A stretch of DNA of 64,000 nt from CAVPXC01 sp963709505 (GCA_963709505.1 CAVPXC010000028.1:43307-107306); one strand, 5' to 3'; counted from the first letter of the stretch, positions 46,290 through 55,173 are shown. Notes: generated by a model from the sequence alone, not told the origin. Made by a program: numbers and translations.

Positions 46290-46899
46290 ATGCGACTTGG
46301 AATCCTCGGCGGTACGTTCGATCCCATCCATATCGGCCACCTGATCCTGGCGGAGGAGGCCTGGTACCAGCTAGGGTTGGAGAAGGTGCTCCTGGTGCCG
46401 GCCGCCGATCCGCCGCACAAACAAGGCCGGCGGCTTTCGTCGGTGGAACATCGAGTCAAGATGATCGAGCTATCCATCGCCGACAACCCGCATTTTGAGT
46501 TGTCGCGTATCGACGTCGATCGACCTGGTCCGCACTACACGCTAGACATGGTAAAGCTGCATTTGGAGCAATACGGCCATGGCACCGATCTGTACTTCCT
46601 GATGGGCCTGGAACTCGCTGGCCGATCTGCCCAATTGGCACGAGCCAACCCAACTGGTGGAACTGTGCAACCTTGTGGCGCTTAGCCGGCCGGACAGCGG
46701 TTTCGACTGGGATAAGTTGGAGGAAGAGCTGCCCAGCGTGCGCTGGCGGGTCATTTTCCTGCCGATGCCCGAGCTGCAAATCGCCAGCAGCATAATCCAG
46801 CAGCGGGTACGCCAGGGCCGCCCACTGCGCTACCAGGTGCTGCCGCAGGTGGAAGCCTATATCCGCGAGCACGGCTTATACCAGCAGGTTTGGGAGTAG
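46290..46899 (+). CDS. nadD: Nicotinate-nucleotide adenylyltransferase, frameshifted near 46612
   Basis: Joins NMN-type nicotinate mononucleotide to ATP, making deamido-NAD. From ATG 46290: 'MRLGILGGTFDPIHIGHLIL' with the HxGH nucleotidyl-transfer motif, then 'LLVPAADPPHKQGRRLSSVE'. The frame breaks at CTGGAACTCG (46608-46617); dropping one A gives 'GLDSLADLPNWHEPTQLV', and the second frame runs to 46899 with 'SSIIQQRVRQGRPLRYQV'. Joined length is about 202 residues, normal. As nadD is usually essential, the extra base is probably an assembly error. Confidence 0.85.
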
Positions 46900-46901
46900 C
46901 T

Positions 46902-46990
46902 GTTGCAGGTTGCATGTTGCAAGTGGCATGTCGGACCTGCAGCTTGCAGTTTGCGACCTGCCACCTGCAACATGCAGCATGCAACCTGCC
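46902..46990. repeat. GCAGGTTGCA-rich inverted repeat, copy 2
   Basis: TTGCAGGTTGCATGTTGCAA on the left is answered by CACCTGCAACATGCAGCATG on the right. It begins right after the nadD stop and ends 33 nt before the next start. Confidence 0.65.
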
Positions 46991-47022
46991 GCTTAGACAC
47001 TGGATCGAGAAACGAGCACATC

Positions 47023-47595
47023 ATGTCCCTAGAAACAACCCTATACACCCGCGTCGGCGATGACGGTTACACAGGCGTGCTGGGACGCGAGCGCGTTGCC
47101 AAGTATGATTTGCAGCCGGTAGCTTATGGCACCTTGGACGAGGCCTCGGCTTTGTTGGGATTGGCGCGCACTTCGGTCAAGCATACTTGCAGCAACGATA
47201 TCCTCCTCGAAGTACAACGCGATCTGTACGCGGCGATGGCTGACCTGGCCACAACGCCAGAAGCCGCAGTCAAGAGTGGGGTGCGGCTGTACGATGGACG
47301 CGTCGAGTGGCTCGAGCGCATCATCGACGAGGTAGGAAAGATGGTGGAGATCCCGCCGGCATTCATCATCCCCGGCGACAGCTATGCCGGAGCGCTGCTG
47401 GACGTAGCTCGCACGGTCAGCCGTCGAGCCGAGCGCCACATCGCCAAGCTCTCCCATCAGGCGATGTTGTCCAACCCGGTGGTTCTACAGTATCTCAATC
47501 GGCTGTCGTCGCTGCTCTTCGTGCTATCCCGTCTGGAAGACAAGGCGGCCGGTGTTGAGCACTTTACACTGGCTAAATTCGAGAACAGGAAGTAA
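47023..47595 (+). CDS. Cob(I)alamin adenosyltransferase, PduO type
   Basis: 190 residues forming a four-helix-type ATP:cob(I)alamin adenosyltransferase, which makes coenzyme B12. Markers: 'LYTRVGDDGYTGVLGRERVA' (ATP-binding N-terminus), 'YGTLDEASALLGLAR', 'FIIPGDSYAGALLDVARTVS' and 'RRAERHIAKL' with the conserved Arg-Arg-x-Glu. Upstream in-frame codons run into a repeat and are not coding. Suggests B12-dependent enzymes elsewhere in the genome. Confidence 0.87.
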   Translation: MSLETTLYTRVGDDGYTGVLGRERVAKYDLQPVAYGTLDEASALLGLARTSVKHTCSNDILLEVQRDLYAAMADLATTPEAAVKSGVRLYDGRVEWLERIIDEVGKMVEIPPAFIIPGDSYAGALLDVARTVSRRAERHIAKLSHQAMLSNPVVLQYLNRLSSLLFVLSRLEDKAAGVEHFTLAKFENRK

Positions 47596-47599
47596 CAGT

Positions 47600-47680
47600 A
47601 ACGTAACACGTAACCCGGAACCGGAACCCGGAATGACGACAGCTTTTCCGGTTCCGCTTCCGGGTTACGTTACGTGTTAA
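47600..47680. repeat. Inverted repeat between adenosyltransferase and endonuclease IV genes
   Basis: AACACGTAACCCGGAACCGG and its near complement CCGGTTCCGCTTCCGGGTTACG are arranged head to head around TGACGACAGC. It is a different word set from the other repeat families. Confidence 0.6.
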
Positions 47681-47690
47681 TGGAGTACGC

Positions 47691-48542
47691 ATGACACCAA
47701 AACTCGGCGCACACATGTCCACGGCCGGCGGCGTGAGCAAGGCCTATGAGCGCGGCCAATCGATTGGCTGTGACACCATCCAGATCTTTACCCGCAACCA
47801 GAACCGTTGGGATAGCAAGCCGCTCGACTCTGGCGAGATCCAGCGTTGGCACGATGCGGCCGCAGCCACCGGCATCCAGCCGGCCATCTCGCACACCTCC
47901 TACCTGATCAACCTGGGTTCGCCCGACGACGCGCTGTGGGAGAAATCGATCGCGGCTCTGATCGACGAACTGCAACGGGCCGAGGTCTTGGGGCTGCGAG
48001 GAGCGGTGCTGCATCCCGGTGCACACATGGCGCAGGGCGAGGAGGCGGGTATTCCGCGTGTTGCCGCGGGACTGGATCGAGCGCATGCAGCCACGGCCGG
48101 CTTCAAGACCCTGACTCTGTTGGAAATCACGGCCGGTCAAGGTACAACCCTGGGCTGTCGCTTTGAGCACTTGGCGTCCATGCGGCGTCAGGTGGCCGCG
48201 CCCGGACGGGTAGCGGTTTGCTTCGATACCTGTCATGCGTTCGCCTCGGGCTACGATTTCCGTACGCCCGAGGGCTACGCCGAAATGATGGACTCGTTCG
48301 ACCGGACGATTGGGCTGGACTTGATCCGGTGTTTTCACTTCAACGACAGCAAGGGCGGACTGGGCAGCCGCAAGGACCGGCACGAACACATCGGTCAAGG
48401 GGCGATCGGCCTCAATGGCTTCGCTCACATCCTCAACGATGCGCGCTTTTCCGGCGTGCCGATGATTCTGGAGACGCCCAAGAGCGACGACATGCACGAG
48501 GATGTGGAAAACCTGGCGGTGTTGCGGGAACTCATGAAATGA
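47691..48542 (+). CDS. nfo: Endonuclease IV (AP endonuclease)
   Basis: A 283-residue zinc-dependent AP endonuclease of base excision repair. The TIM-barrel signature segments are all present: 'KLGAHMSTAGGVSKAYERG', 'DTIQIFTRNQNRW', 'ISHTSYLINLGSPDD', 'AVLHPGAHM', 'LLEITAGQGTTLG', 'VCFDTCHAFASGYD', 'CFHFNDSKGGLGSRKDRHEH' and 'MILETPK', covering the His, Asp and Glu residues that bind three Zn ions. A terminator and a hairpin array follow. Confidence 0.92.
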   Translation: MTPKLGAHMSTAGGVSKAYERGQSIGCDTIQIFTRNQNRWDSKPLDSGEIQRWHDAAAATGIQPAISHTSYLINLGSPDDALWEKSIAALIDELQRAEVLGLRGAVLHPGAHMAQGEEAGIPRVAAGLDRAHAATAGFKTLTLLEITAGQGTTLGCRFEHLASMRRQVAAPGRVAVCFDTCHAFASGYDFRTPEGYAEMMDSFDRTIGLDLIRCFHFNDSKGGLGSRKDRHEHIGQGAIGLNGFAHILNDARFSGVPMILETPKSDDMHEDVENLAVLRELMK

Positions 48543-48571
48543 TAGATCCACGCGAGGCTTGACAAAACAAA

Positions 48572-48595
48572 AACCGCCGAAGCGTTTCGGCGGTT
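48572..48595 (+). terminator. Terminator-like hairpin after the endonuclease IV gene
   Basis: AACCGCCGAA and TTCGGCGGTT, 10-bp stem with 4-nt loop, preceded by an A-run (ACAAAAA). The downstream side lacks Ts, so it may act better on the opposite strand. Confidence 0.6.
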
Positions 48596-48615
48596 AGCGA
48601 GTGGGCGTAAACCGA

Positions 48616-48753
48616 GAAAGGACCTTTCTCCGAAGAAAGGTCCTTTCTTATCGTCTCAATCACACCGCGATTGGACCTTTCTTCCGAGATAGGTCCAATC
48701 TTATCACCCCAACTACGTCGCGATTGGACCTTTCTCGGAAGAAAGGTCCAATC
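48616..48753. repeat. Array of three 32-nt hairpins with 53-bp period
   Basis: Hairpins at 48616-48647, 48669-48700 and 48722-48753, each a 14-bp stem with a 4-nt loop built on GGACCTTTCT / AGAAAGGTCC. The outer bases differ but stay paired (GAAA with TTTC, GATT with AATC). The array fills the gap between convergent genes. A fourth copy is at 57293-57324. Confidence 0.85.
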
Positions 48754-48773
48754 TTGTGTTTTCAAGAGTTGAT

Positions 48774-49178
48774 CTAGTAAGAGAGCTTCCGGTCCAACGC
48801 CTTGGCCTGAGCCACCCAGTCAGCCACGTCCTGGCTGCGGGGGAGGCGCTGCACGAAATGTTCGCTTGCAGCCGAGACGATCTTTTCGAACAGATTATCG
48901 GGGTTGCGCTGAGCAAGCTCGGCGACGGTATCCACACCGGCCCATTCCAACAGGTCCGAATAGACCTTGCCAACGCCCTTGATGCGGGCCAGGTCGGCGC
49001 GATTGGCCAGCTCGAGGACTTCCTTTTCGTCAACTCCAAGCTTGACGGCGAGCGCTTTTCGGTCCGCCGGTGTTGCCGCTGCGGCCAGTAGTTTATCCGA
49101 GTCGGTGAGGCCTGCAGCCTTGAGCGATGCGGCAAGGTCCTCGCGCACGCCAAAAAGCTCTGCGGATCTAAGTGCCAT
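48774..49178 (-). CDS. DUF4332 helix-hairpin-helix protein
   Basis: 134 residues from ATG 49178 (AAGGAGC 8-9 nt upstream). It shows DUF4332-type helix-hairpin-helix repeats: 'DLAASLKAAGLTDSDKLLA', 'RADLARIKGVGKVYSDLLEW' and 'AGVDTVAELAQRNPDNLFEK'. Such domains are predicted to bind DNA or to mediate protein contacts. It is convergent with nfo, separated by the hairpin array, and has an extended -10 upstream. Confidence 0.82.
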   Translation of the reverse strand: MALRSAELFGVREDLAASLKAAGLTDSDKLLAAAATPADRKALAVKLGVDEKEVLELANRADLARIKGVGKVYSDLLEWAGVDTVAELAQRNPDNLFEKIVSAASEHFVQRLPRSQDVADWVAQAKALDRKLSY

Positions 49179-49310
49179 AGTGAGTGCTCCTTCCTGCAAT
49201 GGGTGGTTTAGTTGCAGCCAAGCGTGCTTCGTGGCACGCGGCCTGCTCGATTCCTGGTTTTTTTTAAGGGGTACGACGATGGTTTCTGCTATTCGAACCA
49301 CTAGAGCCGA

Positions 49311-49320
49311 TTATACCACA
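49311..49320 (-). promoter_or_regulatory. Extended -10 element upstream of the DUF4332 gene
   Basis: Minus-strand GTGGTATAAT, 133 nt before the start; the third copy of this 10-mer in the window. Confidence 0.45.
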
Positions 49321-49372
49321 ACAGTGCTATAGCCATAATTACAATCTCATAAAAACGAGGGTCTCACGTTCG

Positions 49373-49467
49373 TTGCAGGTTGCAGGTGCGCAGGTGGCAA
49401 GTGGTGAATAGGTTGGCGGAAGTCGGTGTCATGCAACCTGCAACCTCAACCTGCCACATGCCACTCT
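49373..49467. repeat. GCAGGTTGCA-rich inverted repeat, copy 3
   Basis: GTTGCAGGTTGCAGGTGCGC on the left and ATGCAACCTGCAACCTCAAC on the right, between the divergent DUF4332 and E2 promoters. Confidence 0.65.
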
Positions 49468-49501
49468 TGTGTCGATTTACACTATTTCCGTGCTTGCTAC
49501 C

Positions 49502-49530
49502 TTGCCTAACCTCAAGGCGTATTGTATACT
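49502..49530 (+). promoter_or_regulatory. Candidate sigma-70 promoter for the E2 gene
   Basis: TTGCCT (49502-49507), exactly 17 bp, TATACT (49525-49530), 94 nt before the E2 start. Confidence 0.55.
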
Positions 49531-49624
49531 TTTGCGGCGCTGCGAGAAGGCGTACTCGTCGTGGAGTGCGTCACCAGGCGAAAACGATCGATGATCTGTC
49601 GAGATGGAGTGTGAGGCAAGGCCT

Positions 49625-50921
49625 ATGGCAAGCAATGTGGTTATGCCGCAGTTGGGCGAGTCGGTAATCGAAGGCACTATCAGCCGGTGGCTGGTCAAGC
49701 AAGGCGATTCGGTGGAGAAGTACGCGCCCATTGTCGAGATATCTACTGACAAGGTAGATACGGAAGTGCCGGCGCCGGTGTCGGGCGTGATCCTGGGCAT
49801 CGTCCACCCTGAGGGCACCACCGTACGCGCCGGCGCGACCATTGCCGTCATTGGCCAGCTTGGCGAGGCAGTGGCTGTTATGGCAGTAGAAGCCGAGGCG
49901 CGTCCGGCTGCTGTCAAACCGCCAGACGGCGCGCCTGCAGCGGCGGCGGCGGCAGTGGAAGAGACGGAGCCCCGCAATCTCGGTCGTATTTCGCCGGTGG
50001 TAGGCCGTATCGCGCGAGCATGCCGTCGATCTGATCCAGGTCATCGGCACCGGTCTCGATGGTCGTATCACTAAGAAGGACATATTGGCCTATGTCGACG
50101 CACGCGACCGTGCTGCTGCCGAAACGCCGGCTGTCGTAGCCCCAGCAGGCCCCGCCAGTCAAATCGTACCCGAAGCTGCCCTGCCGTCAACTCCCGCCCC
50201 TGCGCTTACGGGCACGGACGAGGAATTGCTGCCGCACAGCCGGCTCCGCCGCCTGATCGCCGAGCACATGGTGGCTAGCAAACGCACCTCGCCGCACGTC
50301 ACGACGGTGATGGAGGCCGACCTGGCTGCGGTTGTAGCCCATCGCATGGCCCACAAAGCTGAGTTCGCGGCCAAGGGTGTGGCGTTGACTTTCACATCCT
50401 ACTTCATCCAAGCGGTGATCGCCGGTCTGAAGGCCGTGCCTTCGGCCAACGCCGTGTATCGCGACAATGGTCTGCTGCTCAAGCGGCGTTACCACATTGG
50501 CATGGCGACGGCCGTCGCCGATGGGCTGCTCGTGCCGGTGATCCACGACGCCGACGACTACAGCTTGCTTGGGCTGGCCCGGCAGGTTGGCGACCTGGCC
50601 CTGCGGGCGCGCGCTGGCCAGCTCAAGCCTGACGAGATCCAGGGCTCGACCTTCACGATCACCAACCACGGCACCAGTGGCAGCCTCTTCGCCATGCCGA
50701 TCATCAACCAGCCCAACGTCGGCATCTTGGGGGTTGGCGCGATCCAAAAGCGCGCCGTGGTGATCAGCCGAGGCCACCGCATTGAGCCCAGTGCTGACGA
50801 CTCGATCGCGATCCGCCCTATGGTCTATTTGAGCTTCACCTTTGACCATCGTGTGCTCGACGGCGCTGGCGCGGACCGGTTTGTTATGATGATTAAACAG
50901 ACGTTGGAGGAATGGAAGTAG
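49625..50921 (+). CDS. Dihydrolipoamide acyltransferase (E2) of a 2-oxoacid dehydrogenase complex, frameshifted near 50014
   Basis: Joined frames give about 431 residues. Lipoyl domain (1-80) with the lipoylated Lys in 'EISTDKVDTEVPAPVSG'; an Ala/Pro linker; a peripheral subunit-binding domain broken at a CGCGCG run (50011-50016) between 'NLGRISPVVGRIA' and 'AVDLIQVIGTGLDGRITKKD'; and the acyltransferase core ending 'FTFDHRVLDGAGADRF' with catalytic His and Asp. A 2-base loss or 1-base gain explains the break. The E1 component is not in the window, so pyruvate versus branched-chain substrate is open. lpd and lipA follow. Confidence 0.85.
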
Positions 50922-50960
50922 AGGACTTACAGACGCTCATTACCAGCAATGGTATGTCGA

Positions 50961-50985
50961 GCAAGAAAATGGTATACTGACTTGC
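50961..50985. promoter_or_regulatory. Operator-like inverted repeat over the TA promoter
   Basis: GCAAG (50961-50965) and CTTGC (50981-50985) flank a TATACT (50973-50978) likely to be the -10 of the toxin-antitoxin genes. The layout would suit autoregulation by the antitoxin. Confidence 0.4.
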
Positions 50986-51015
50986 TGACTTAGGGGACGG
51001 AGGATCGTAGACTAA

Positions 51016-51309
51016 ATGTACACGATTGAGTTCAGCCGTGAAGCAATGGAAGATCTAAAGTGGTTTAGAAAGACCGATCAGAACATCATTTTTGACGGTA
51101 TTGAGGATGGTCTTCGGCATCAAGCAACTGTTGAAACCCGCAACCGAGGGCAGCTTCGCCCCAACCAGACCGCGGAATGGAAGCTTCGGATCGGCGACTT
51201 TCGGGTCTACTACGACGCAGCCAAAATCGACCGTACTGTGTCTATTGTAGCCATCGGACTGAAGGTCGGCAATAGAGTGTACTTTCGAGGCCAACAGAGA
51301 ACACTATGA
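51016..51309 (+). CDS. RelE/ParE-type toxin
   Basis: 97 residues with the RelE-fold pattern: 'MYTIEFSREAMEDLKWFRKT', 'RPNQTAEWKLRIGDFRVYYD' and the C-terminal 'VSIVAIGLKVGNRVYF'. The basic surface and Arg-Tyr pair fit an mRNA interferase or gyrase-type toxin, but the target is unproven. The stop overlaps the antitoxin start (ATGA). Toxin-first order, as in HigBA-like pairs. Confidence 0.75.
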   Translation: MYTIEFSREAMEDLKWFRKTDQNIIFDGIEDGLRHQATVETRNRGQLRPNQTAEWKLRIGDFRVYYDAAKIDRTVSIVAIGLKVGNRVYFRGQQRTL

Positions 51310-51593
51310 AGACGATTACAGTGTCAACTCGTTCAAAAGTACTCAATGGACTGCTTAAGATGGCCCGACAGACTGATTTGTTGGTTCAGACTCCCGATGG
51401 GAGCCAGTACATTCTGCTGAGTGTTACGAACGCCGAATCTTTCTTGATTGGCGACACCGACGACCTGGGTGAAGAGATCGAAGCGGCTCGAAAGAACACG
51501 AGTTTGATGCAATTCCTGGACGAGCGCGGCACTAAGGCAAAGCAGGGCGTAGGTATCCCCATATCCGAGGTAAGGCGCCAGCTCGGTCTGTAG
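51306..51593 (+). CDS. Antitoxin partner of the RelE-type toxin
   Basis: 95 residues: 'TVSTRSKVLNGLLKMARQTD', 'LLVQTPDGSQYILLSVTNAE' and an acidic helical C-terminus 'TDDLGEEIEAARKNTSLMQF' followed by 'LDERGTKAK'. It resembles small antitoxins that pair with RelE-type toxins (Phd/YefM-like size), and its coupling with the toxin supports this. The pair sits between E2 and lpd. Confidence 0.65.
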   Translation: MKTITVSTRSKVLNGLLKMARQTDLLVQTPDGSQYILLSVTNAESFLIGDTDDLGEEIEAARKNTSLMQFLDERGTKAKQGVGIPISEVRRQLGL

Positions 51594-51617
51594 CAACACA
51601 TCATTTCGAGGAGATTC

Positions 51618-53024
51618 ATGAGCACTCAATTCGACGTTCTTGTCATCGGCGGCGGGCCGGGCGGCTATGTGGCTGCCATACGCGCCGCACAGCTTGGGTT
51701 GAAGGTCGCCGTGGTGGAGCGTGAGGCTCTGGGCGGCGTCTGCCTCAACTGGGGATGCATTCCCAGCAAGGCGCTTCTGCGCAACGCAGAGCTGATCAAC
51801 ATCATTCACGAGCAAAGCAAGGATTTTGGCTTTAGTTTCGACAACTTCAGCGCGGATTTCAAAAAGGCCTACCAGCGCAGCCGGCAGGTATCCACCCGCC
51901 TGGTCAAGGGTGTGGGCTTCCTGATGAAAAAGAACAACATCGAGGTGATCACCGGCGCCGCCCGGCTCACCTCGCCGACCACCGTTTCCGTCGAACCGGG
52001 CGGCCAGACCGTGTCAGCAAAGAACATCATTCTTGCCACCGGCGCGCGCAACCGCACCTTCCCCGGCATGGAGACCGACGGCGAGCGCGTGCTGGGCTAT
52101 CGCGAGGCCATCGTCCTCGAGGAGTCGCCTAAGCGCCTGGTGGTCATCGGCACCGGCGCGATCGGCACGGAGTTTGCCTTTGTGCACAACGCGTATGGCT
52201 CCAAGGTCACCTTGATCGAGATGCTGCCGCGCATCCTGCCGTTGGAGGATGAAGAGGTTAGCCAAGAGCTGGAGAAGGTGTACGCTAAGCTGGGCGTCGA
52301 CGTACGCACGAACACCCGTGTGGAGCGCATCGAGCGCACCGAGGACGGCGTGCGCGTCCACGCCAAGAACACGGTTACCGACGAGGTGTTTGTGTTTGAC
52401 GCCGACAAGGCGCTGGTGGCGGTGGGCGTGCAGCCCAACACCGAGGACCTGGGCCTGGAGGCCGCAGGTATCAAGACGCGCAAAGGCGGCTTTGTCGAGA
52501 TCGACCAGTTGATGCGCACCAGCGTGCCGACGGTCTATGCGATCGGCGACGTGACTGGCAAGCTGATGCTGGCGCACGTGGCCAGCGCCATGGGCATCGT
52601 CGCGGCCGAGCACATCGCCGGCCATGCGACCCAGGGCTTTGACGACGACGACTATCTGTTCATGCCGCGTTGCACGTATTGCCAGCCGCAGGTAGCCTCG
52701 ATGGGTATGACTGAAAAGCAGGCCAAAGAACGCGGTTACGAGATCAGCGTCGGCCGCTTCCCGTTCCTGCCCAACGGCAAGGCCCTGGGGCTAAACGAGA
52801 AGACCGGCTGGGTCAAGATCATCTCTGATAAACGTTACGGCGAGATCCTGGGCGCGCACTTGGTCGGCCCGGAAGTGACGGAGCTGCTGCCGGAGATCGT
52901 ATTGGCGCACAACAACGAACTGACCGCGCACGAGATCGCCCGCAGCGTGCACGCGCATCCGACGTTGTCTGAGGTGCTGATGGAGGCGGCGCATGCGGTG
53001 GACGGCGCGGCGATTCATCTATGA
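51618..53024 (+). CDS. lpdA: Dihydrolipoyl dehydrogenase (E3)
   Basis: 468 residues, reoxidises dihydrolipoamide of the E2 component with FAD and NAD+. FAD-binding 'VLVIGGGPGGYVAAIRAAQL', redox disulfide in 'GGVCLNWGCIPSKALL', NAD-binding 'LVVIGTGAIGTEFA', second FAD site 'VYAIGDVTGKLMLAHVAS' and the dimer-interface His-Glu in 'HAHPTLSEVLMEAAHAV'. GAGGAGATTC precedes the ATG. It would work with the E2 gene at 49625. Confidence 0.93.
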   Translation: MSTQFDVLVIGGGPGGYVAAIRAAQLGLKVAVVEREALGGVCLNWGCIPSKALLRNAELINIIHEQSKDFGFSFDNFSADFKKAYQRSRQVSTRLVKGVGFLMKKNNIEVITGAARLTSPTTVSVEPGGQTVSAKNIILATGARNRTFPGMETDGERVLGYREAIVLEESPKRLVVIGTGAIGTEFAFVHNAYGSKVTLIEMLPRILPLEDEEVSQELEKVYAKLGVDVRTNTRVERIERTEDGVRVHAKNTVTDEVFVFDADKALVAVGVQPNTEDLGLEAAGIKTRKGGFVEIDQLMRTSVPTVYAIGDVTGKLMLAHVASAMGIVAAEHIAGHATQGFDDDDYLFMPRCTYCQPQVASMGMTEKQAKERGYEISVGRFPFLPNGKALGLNEKTGWVKIISDKRYGEILGAHLVGPEVTELLPEIVLAHNNELTAHEIARSVHAHPTLSEVLMEAAHAVDGAAIHL

Positions 53025-53120
53025 GAGCGGATACTCAGAACTGGGTAGCACTGGCGGAATAGGATCTCGAAACGGCTCAGCATATGCTGAAAACCGGTCG
53101 ATACTGGAACGATTATCAAT

Positions 53121-54076
53121 ATGACGCCAATCGCAATCAATCCAATCGAGTTGAAACCCCTGCCTGCCGGCAAAGAGCCCGCCGACCAACTTACCCGCGG
53201 CCGGCGGCCGGAGTGGCTGCGGGTGCGGATGCCGGACAGCCCCGGATACCAACAGATCAAGCACATGATGCGCGGACACGGCCTGCATACCGTCTGCGAG
53301 GAGGCGATGTGCCCGAACATCGGCGAGTGTTGGGTAGAGGCACGGCGACCTTCTTGCTGATGGGCGATACATGCACCCGTTCCTGCGGCTTTTGCAAGAT
53401 CAAGACCGGCCGGCCGCCGATCTTGGACGAAGACGAGCCGCGACGGGTAGCTGAGACGATCCGCATGATGGGCCTACGCCACGCCGTGCTGACCAGCGTC
53501 AACCGCGACGAACTGCCTGACGGCGGCGCACACATCTTCGCCGAAGTCATCCGCCAGATTCGGTTGTTGCAGCCCGGCTGCTCGATCGAGGTCTTGATCC
53601 CCGATTTCCAGGGCAACTGGGACGCGCTGCATTTAGTCATGGACGAACGCCCGGAGATTCTCAACCACAACACCGAAACCGTCCCGCGGCTCTATCGCCG
53701 CGTGCGGCCGCAGGCCAAATTCCCGCGTTCGGTGGAGCTGTTGCGACAGGCCAAGGCCATGGTTCCGGATGGCATCACCAAGACCGGCATCATGGTCGGC
53801 CTGGGCGAGGAATGGGATGAGGTTCTTCAGGTCATGGATAACCTGCGCGAGGCCGACGTCGACATCATGACCATCGGGCAGTACCTGCAACCCAGCCGCT
53901 TTCATCTCCCCATCGAGCGTTACTGGACGCCCGAGGAGTTTGCCCGGCTGCACGACGAGGGCATGGCGCGCGGCTTCAAGTGGGTTGAGTCGGGGCCGCT
54001 GGTGCGTTCATCGTACCATGCCGATGGGCAGGCCGATCAGCTGGTGTTGAAGCCGTTAGTTCACCAAGCGGCGTGA
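53121..54076 (+). CDS. lipA: Lipoyl synthase, frameshifted near 53334
   Basis: Radical-SAM enzyme that inserts sulfur into octanoyl groups, making the lipoyl cofactor of the E2 above. The first frame has the auxiliary cluster 'CEEAMCPNIGEC'; a GGG at 53332-53334 where GGGG is expected shifts the frame, which resumes 'GRGTATFLLMGDTCTRSCGF' with CxxxCxxC, and later 'HNTETVPRLYRRVRPQA' and the 'GPLVRSSYHAD' end with the RSSY motif. Joined length is about 318 residues, normal. A homopolymer error is the simplest explanation. Confidence 0.88.
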
Positions 54077-54097
54077 GATAGCTCATCTTGTCGCCCT

Positions 54098-54493
54098 TTG
54101 TGTGAATCTCACAAGCCGTTTGGATGTATTTTGTGGACAAGACAACTGCTTCTGGAGTCAGAACCATGGTTACTACCATGCTTTTTTGTTCTTCTCTTGG
54201 CTGCACTGGCGGCGGGTATCTTGGCATTCGTCGTCCTGGGTGAAGCCTGGCTGCTGCAAGAAGTCTTCGACGCCGAGTTGTGGCAGATCGCCTTGGTAGT
54301 CTTGGCTTCAATGGCTGTGGTTATGTACGTCGTAACCAGGTTTCTGACAGCAGCAAGCATGCTAGGGCTACCGTTCACCGAAGAAGATGACGATGAAGAA
54401 AAAGAAGAAGACGAAGAACCTATTGGCCCGCCATTGTGGCGTCAGAGCCCGTCGTCTGGCAAGCAAAACAAGTCAAAAAGCTCCCGGCGATAA
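54098..54493 (+). CDS. Hypothetical small membrane protein with acidic tail
   Basis: 131 residues or fewer (TTG start uncertain). Two hydrophobic helices, 'LLPCFFVLLLAALAAGILAF' and 'ALVVLASMAVVMYVV', and a very acidic cytoplasmic-like stretch 'EEDDDEEKEEDEE' followed by a basic end. No family recognised. Between lipA and thioredoxin on the same strand. Confidence 0.45.
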   Translation: MCESHKPFGCILWTRQLLLESEPWLLPCFFVLLLAALAAGILAFVVLGEAWLLQEVFDAELWQIALVVLASMAVVMYVVTRFLTAASMLGLPFTEEDDDEEKEEDEEPIGPPLWRQSPSSGKQNKSKSSRR

Positions 54494-54674
54494 GCCTGGA
54501 GTGGCGTAAGAACTGCGGTGCCGGTCGCGTCATTAGGGGTGAGCGATCTGGCTTGCTGCCAAAGCGCCCAATGGAGCGGTTTGGCGGCAAATCGTTGAAA
54601 CCAACTGATACTATCGTGCATCCAATAGACAGTGCATGATCAAGGATTAAGACAAAGGAGATTGTAAACTAGTC

Positions 54675-55073
54675 ATGGCAAGCCTATTCAAAAAATCTAC
54701 TGCGACCATGGAAGCCGGCGCCAAGACAACCGGCAATGGCCAGCCAGGCGCGGAACCCATTCACGTCAACGATGGTGATTTTAAGCAGGTCATCCTGCAG
54801 TCCGATAAGCCGGCCGTGGTCGACCTGTGGGCCGATTGGTGCGGTCCCTGTCACATGATCGCACCGTCGGTTCAGCAATTGGCCGTGGCCTACGATGGCC
54901 GCGCTGTCATTGCTAAACTCAACGTGGACGAGAACCCCACCGTGCCCGGCCAGTATGGCATTATGGGCATTCCGACCTTGCTGTTCTTCAAGGGCGGCCA
55001 AGAGGTCGACCGGCAGGTAGGGGTTACCAGCTACCAGAACCTGGCGGCCAAGCTGGAGCGACTGCTCGGCTAG
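54675..55073 (+). CDS. trxA: Thioredoxin
   Basis: 132 residues. The thioredoxin fold carries the redox site in 'VDLWADWCGPCHMIAPSVQQ' and the cis-Pro in 'GIMGIPTLLFFKGGQEVDR'. About 25 extra residues precede the domain and look disordered rather than a signal peptide, so it is cytoplasmic. AAAGGAG lies upstream. Followed by a strong terminator. Confidence 0.92.
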   Translation: MASLFKKSTATMEAGAKTTGNGQPGAEPIHVNDGDFKQVILQSDKPAVVDLWADWCGPCHMIAPSVQQLAVAYDGRAVIAKLNVDENPTVPGQYGIMGIPTLLFFKGGQEVDRQVGVTSYQNLAAKLERLLG

Positions 55074-55173
55074 GTGAATTGTAGGGGGGCATCCTTGTGG
55101 TCGCCACATGGGGAGGCGCGATGTCGTGCCCTCACCCCGGAATAGTGATCAGACACCATTCGCGGGCAAAATG

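Noticed and set aside
46290..46899. Programmed +1 frameshifting in nadD, E2, GT4 and others
   Set aside because: No shared slippery codon, in-frame stop or downstream structure; different genes break at different words. Assembly errors explain it more simply.
47670..48551. Minus-strand frame of 293 codons opposite nfo
   Set aside because: It covers endonuclease IV exactly and lacks any recognisable motif.
48616..48753. Regular 53-bp array looked at first like a CRISPR array
   Set aside because: The repeats are strong hairpins with variable outer bases, the spacers are about 21 nt, there are only three units and no cas genes.
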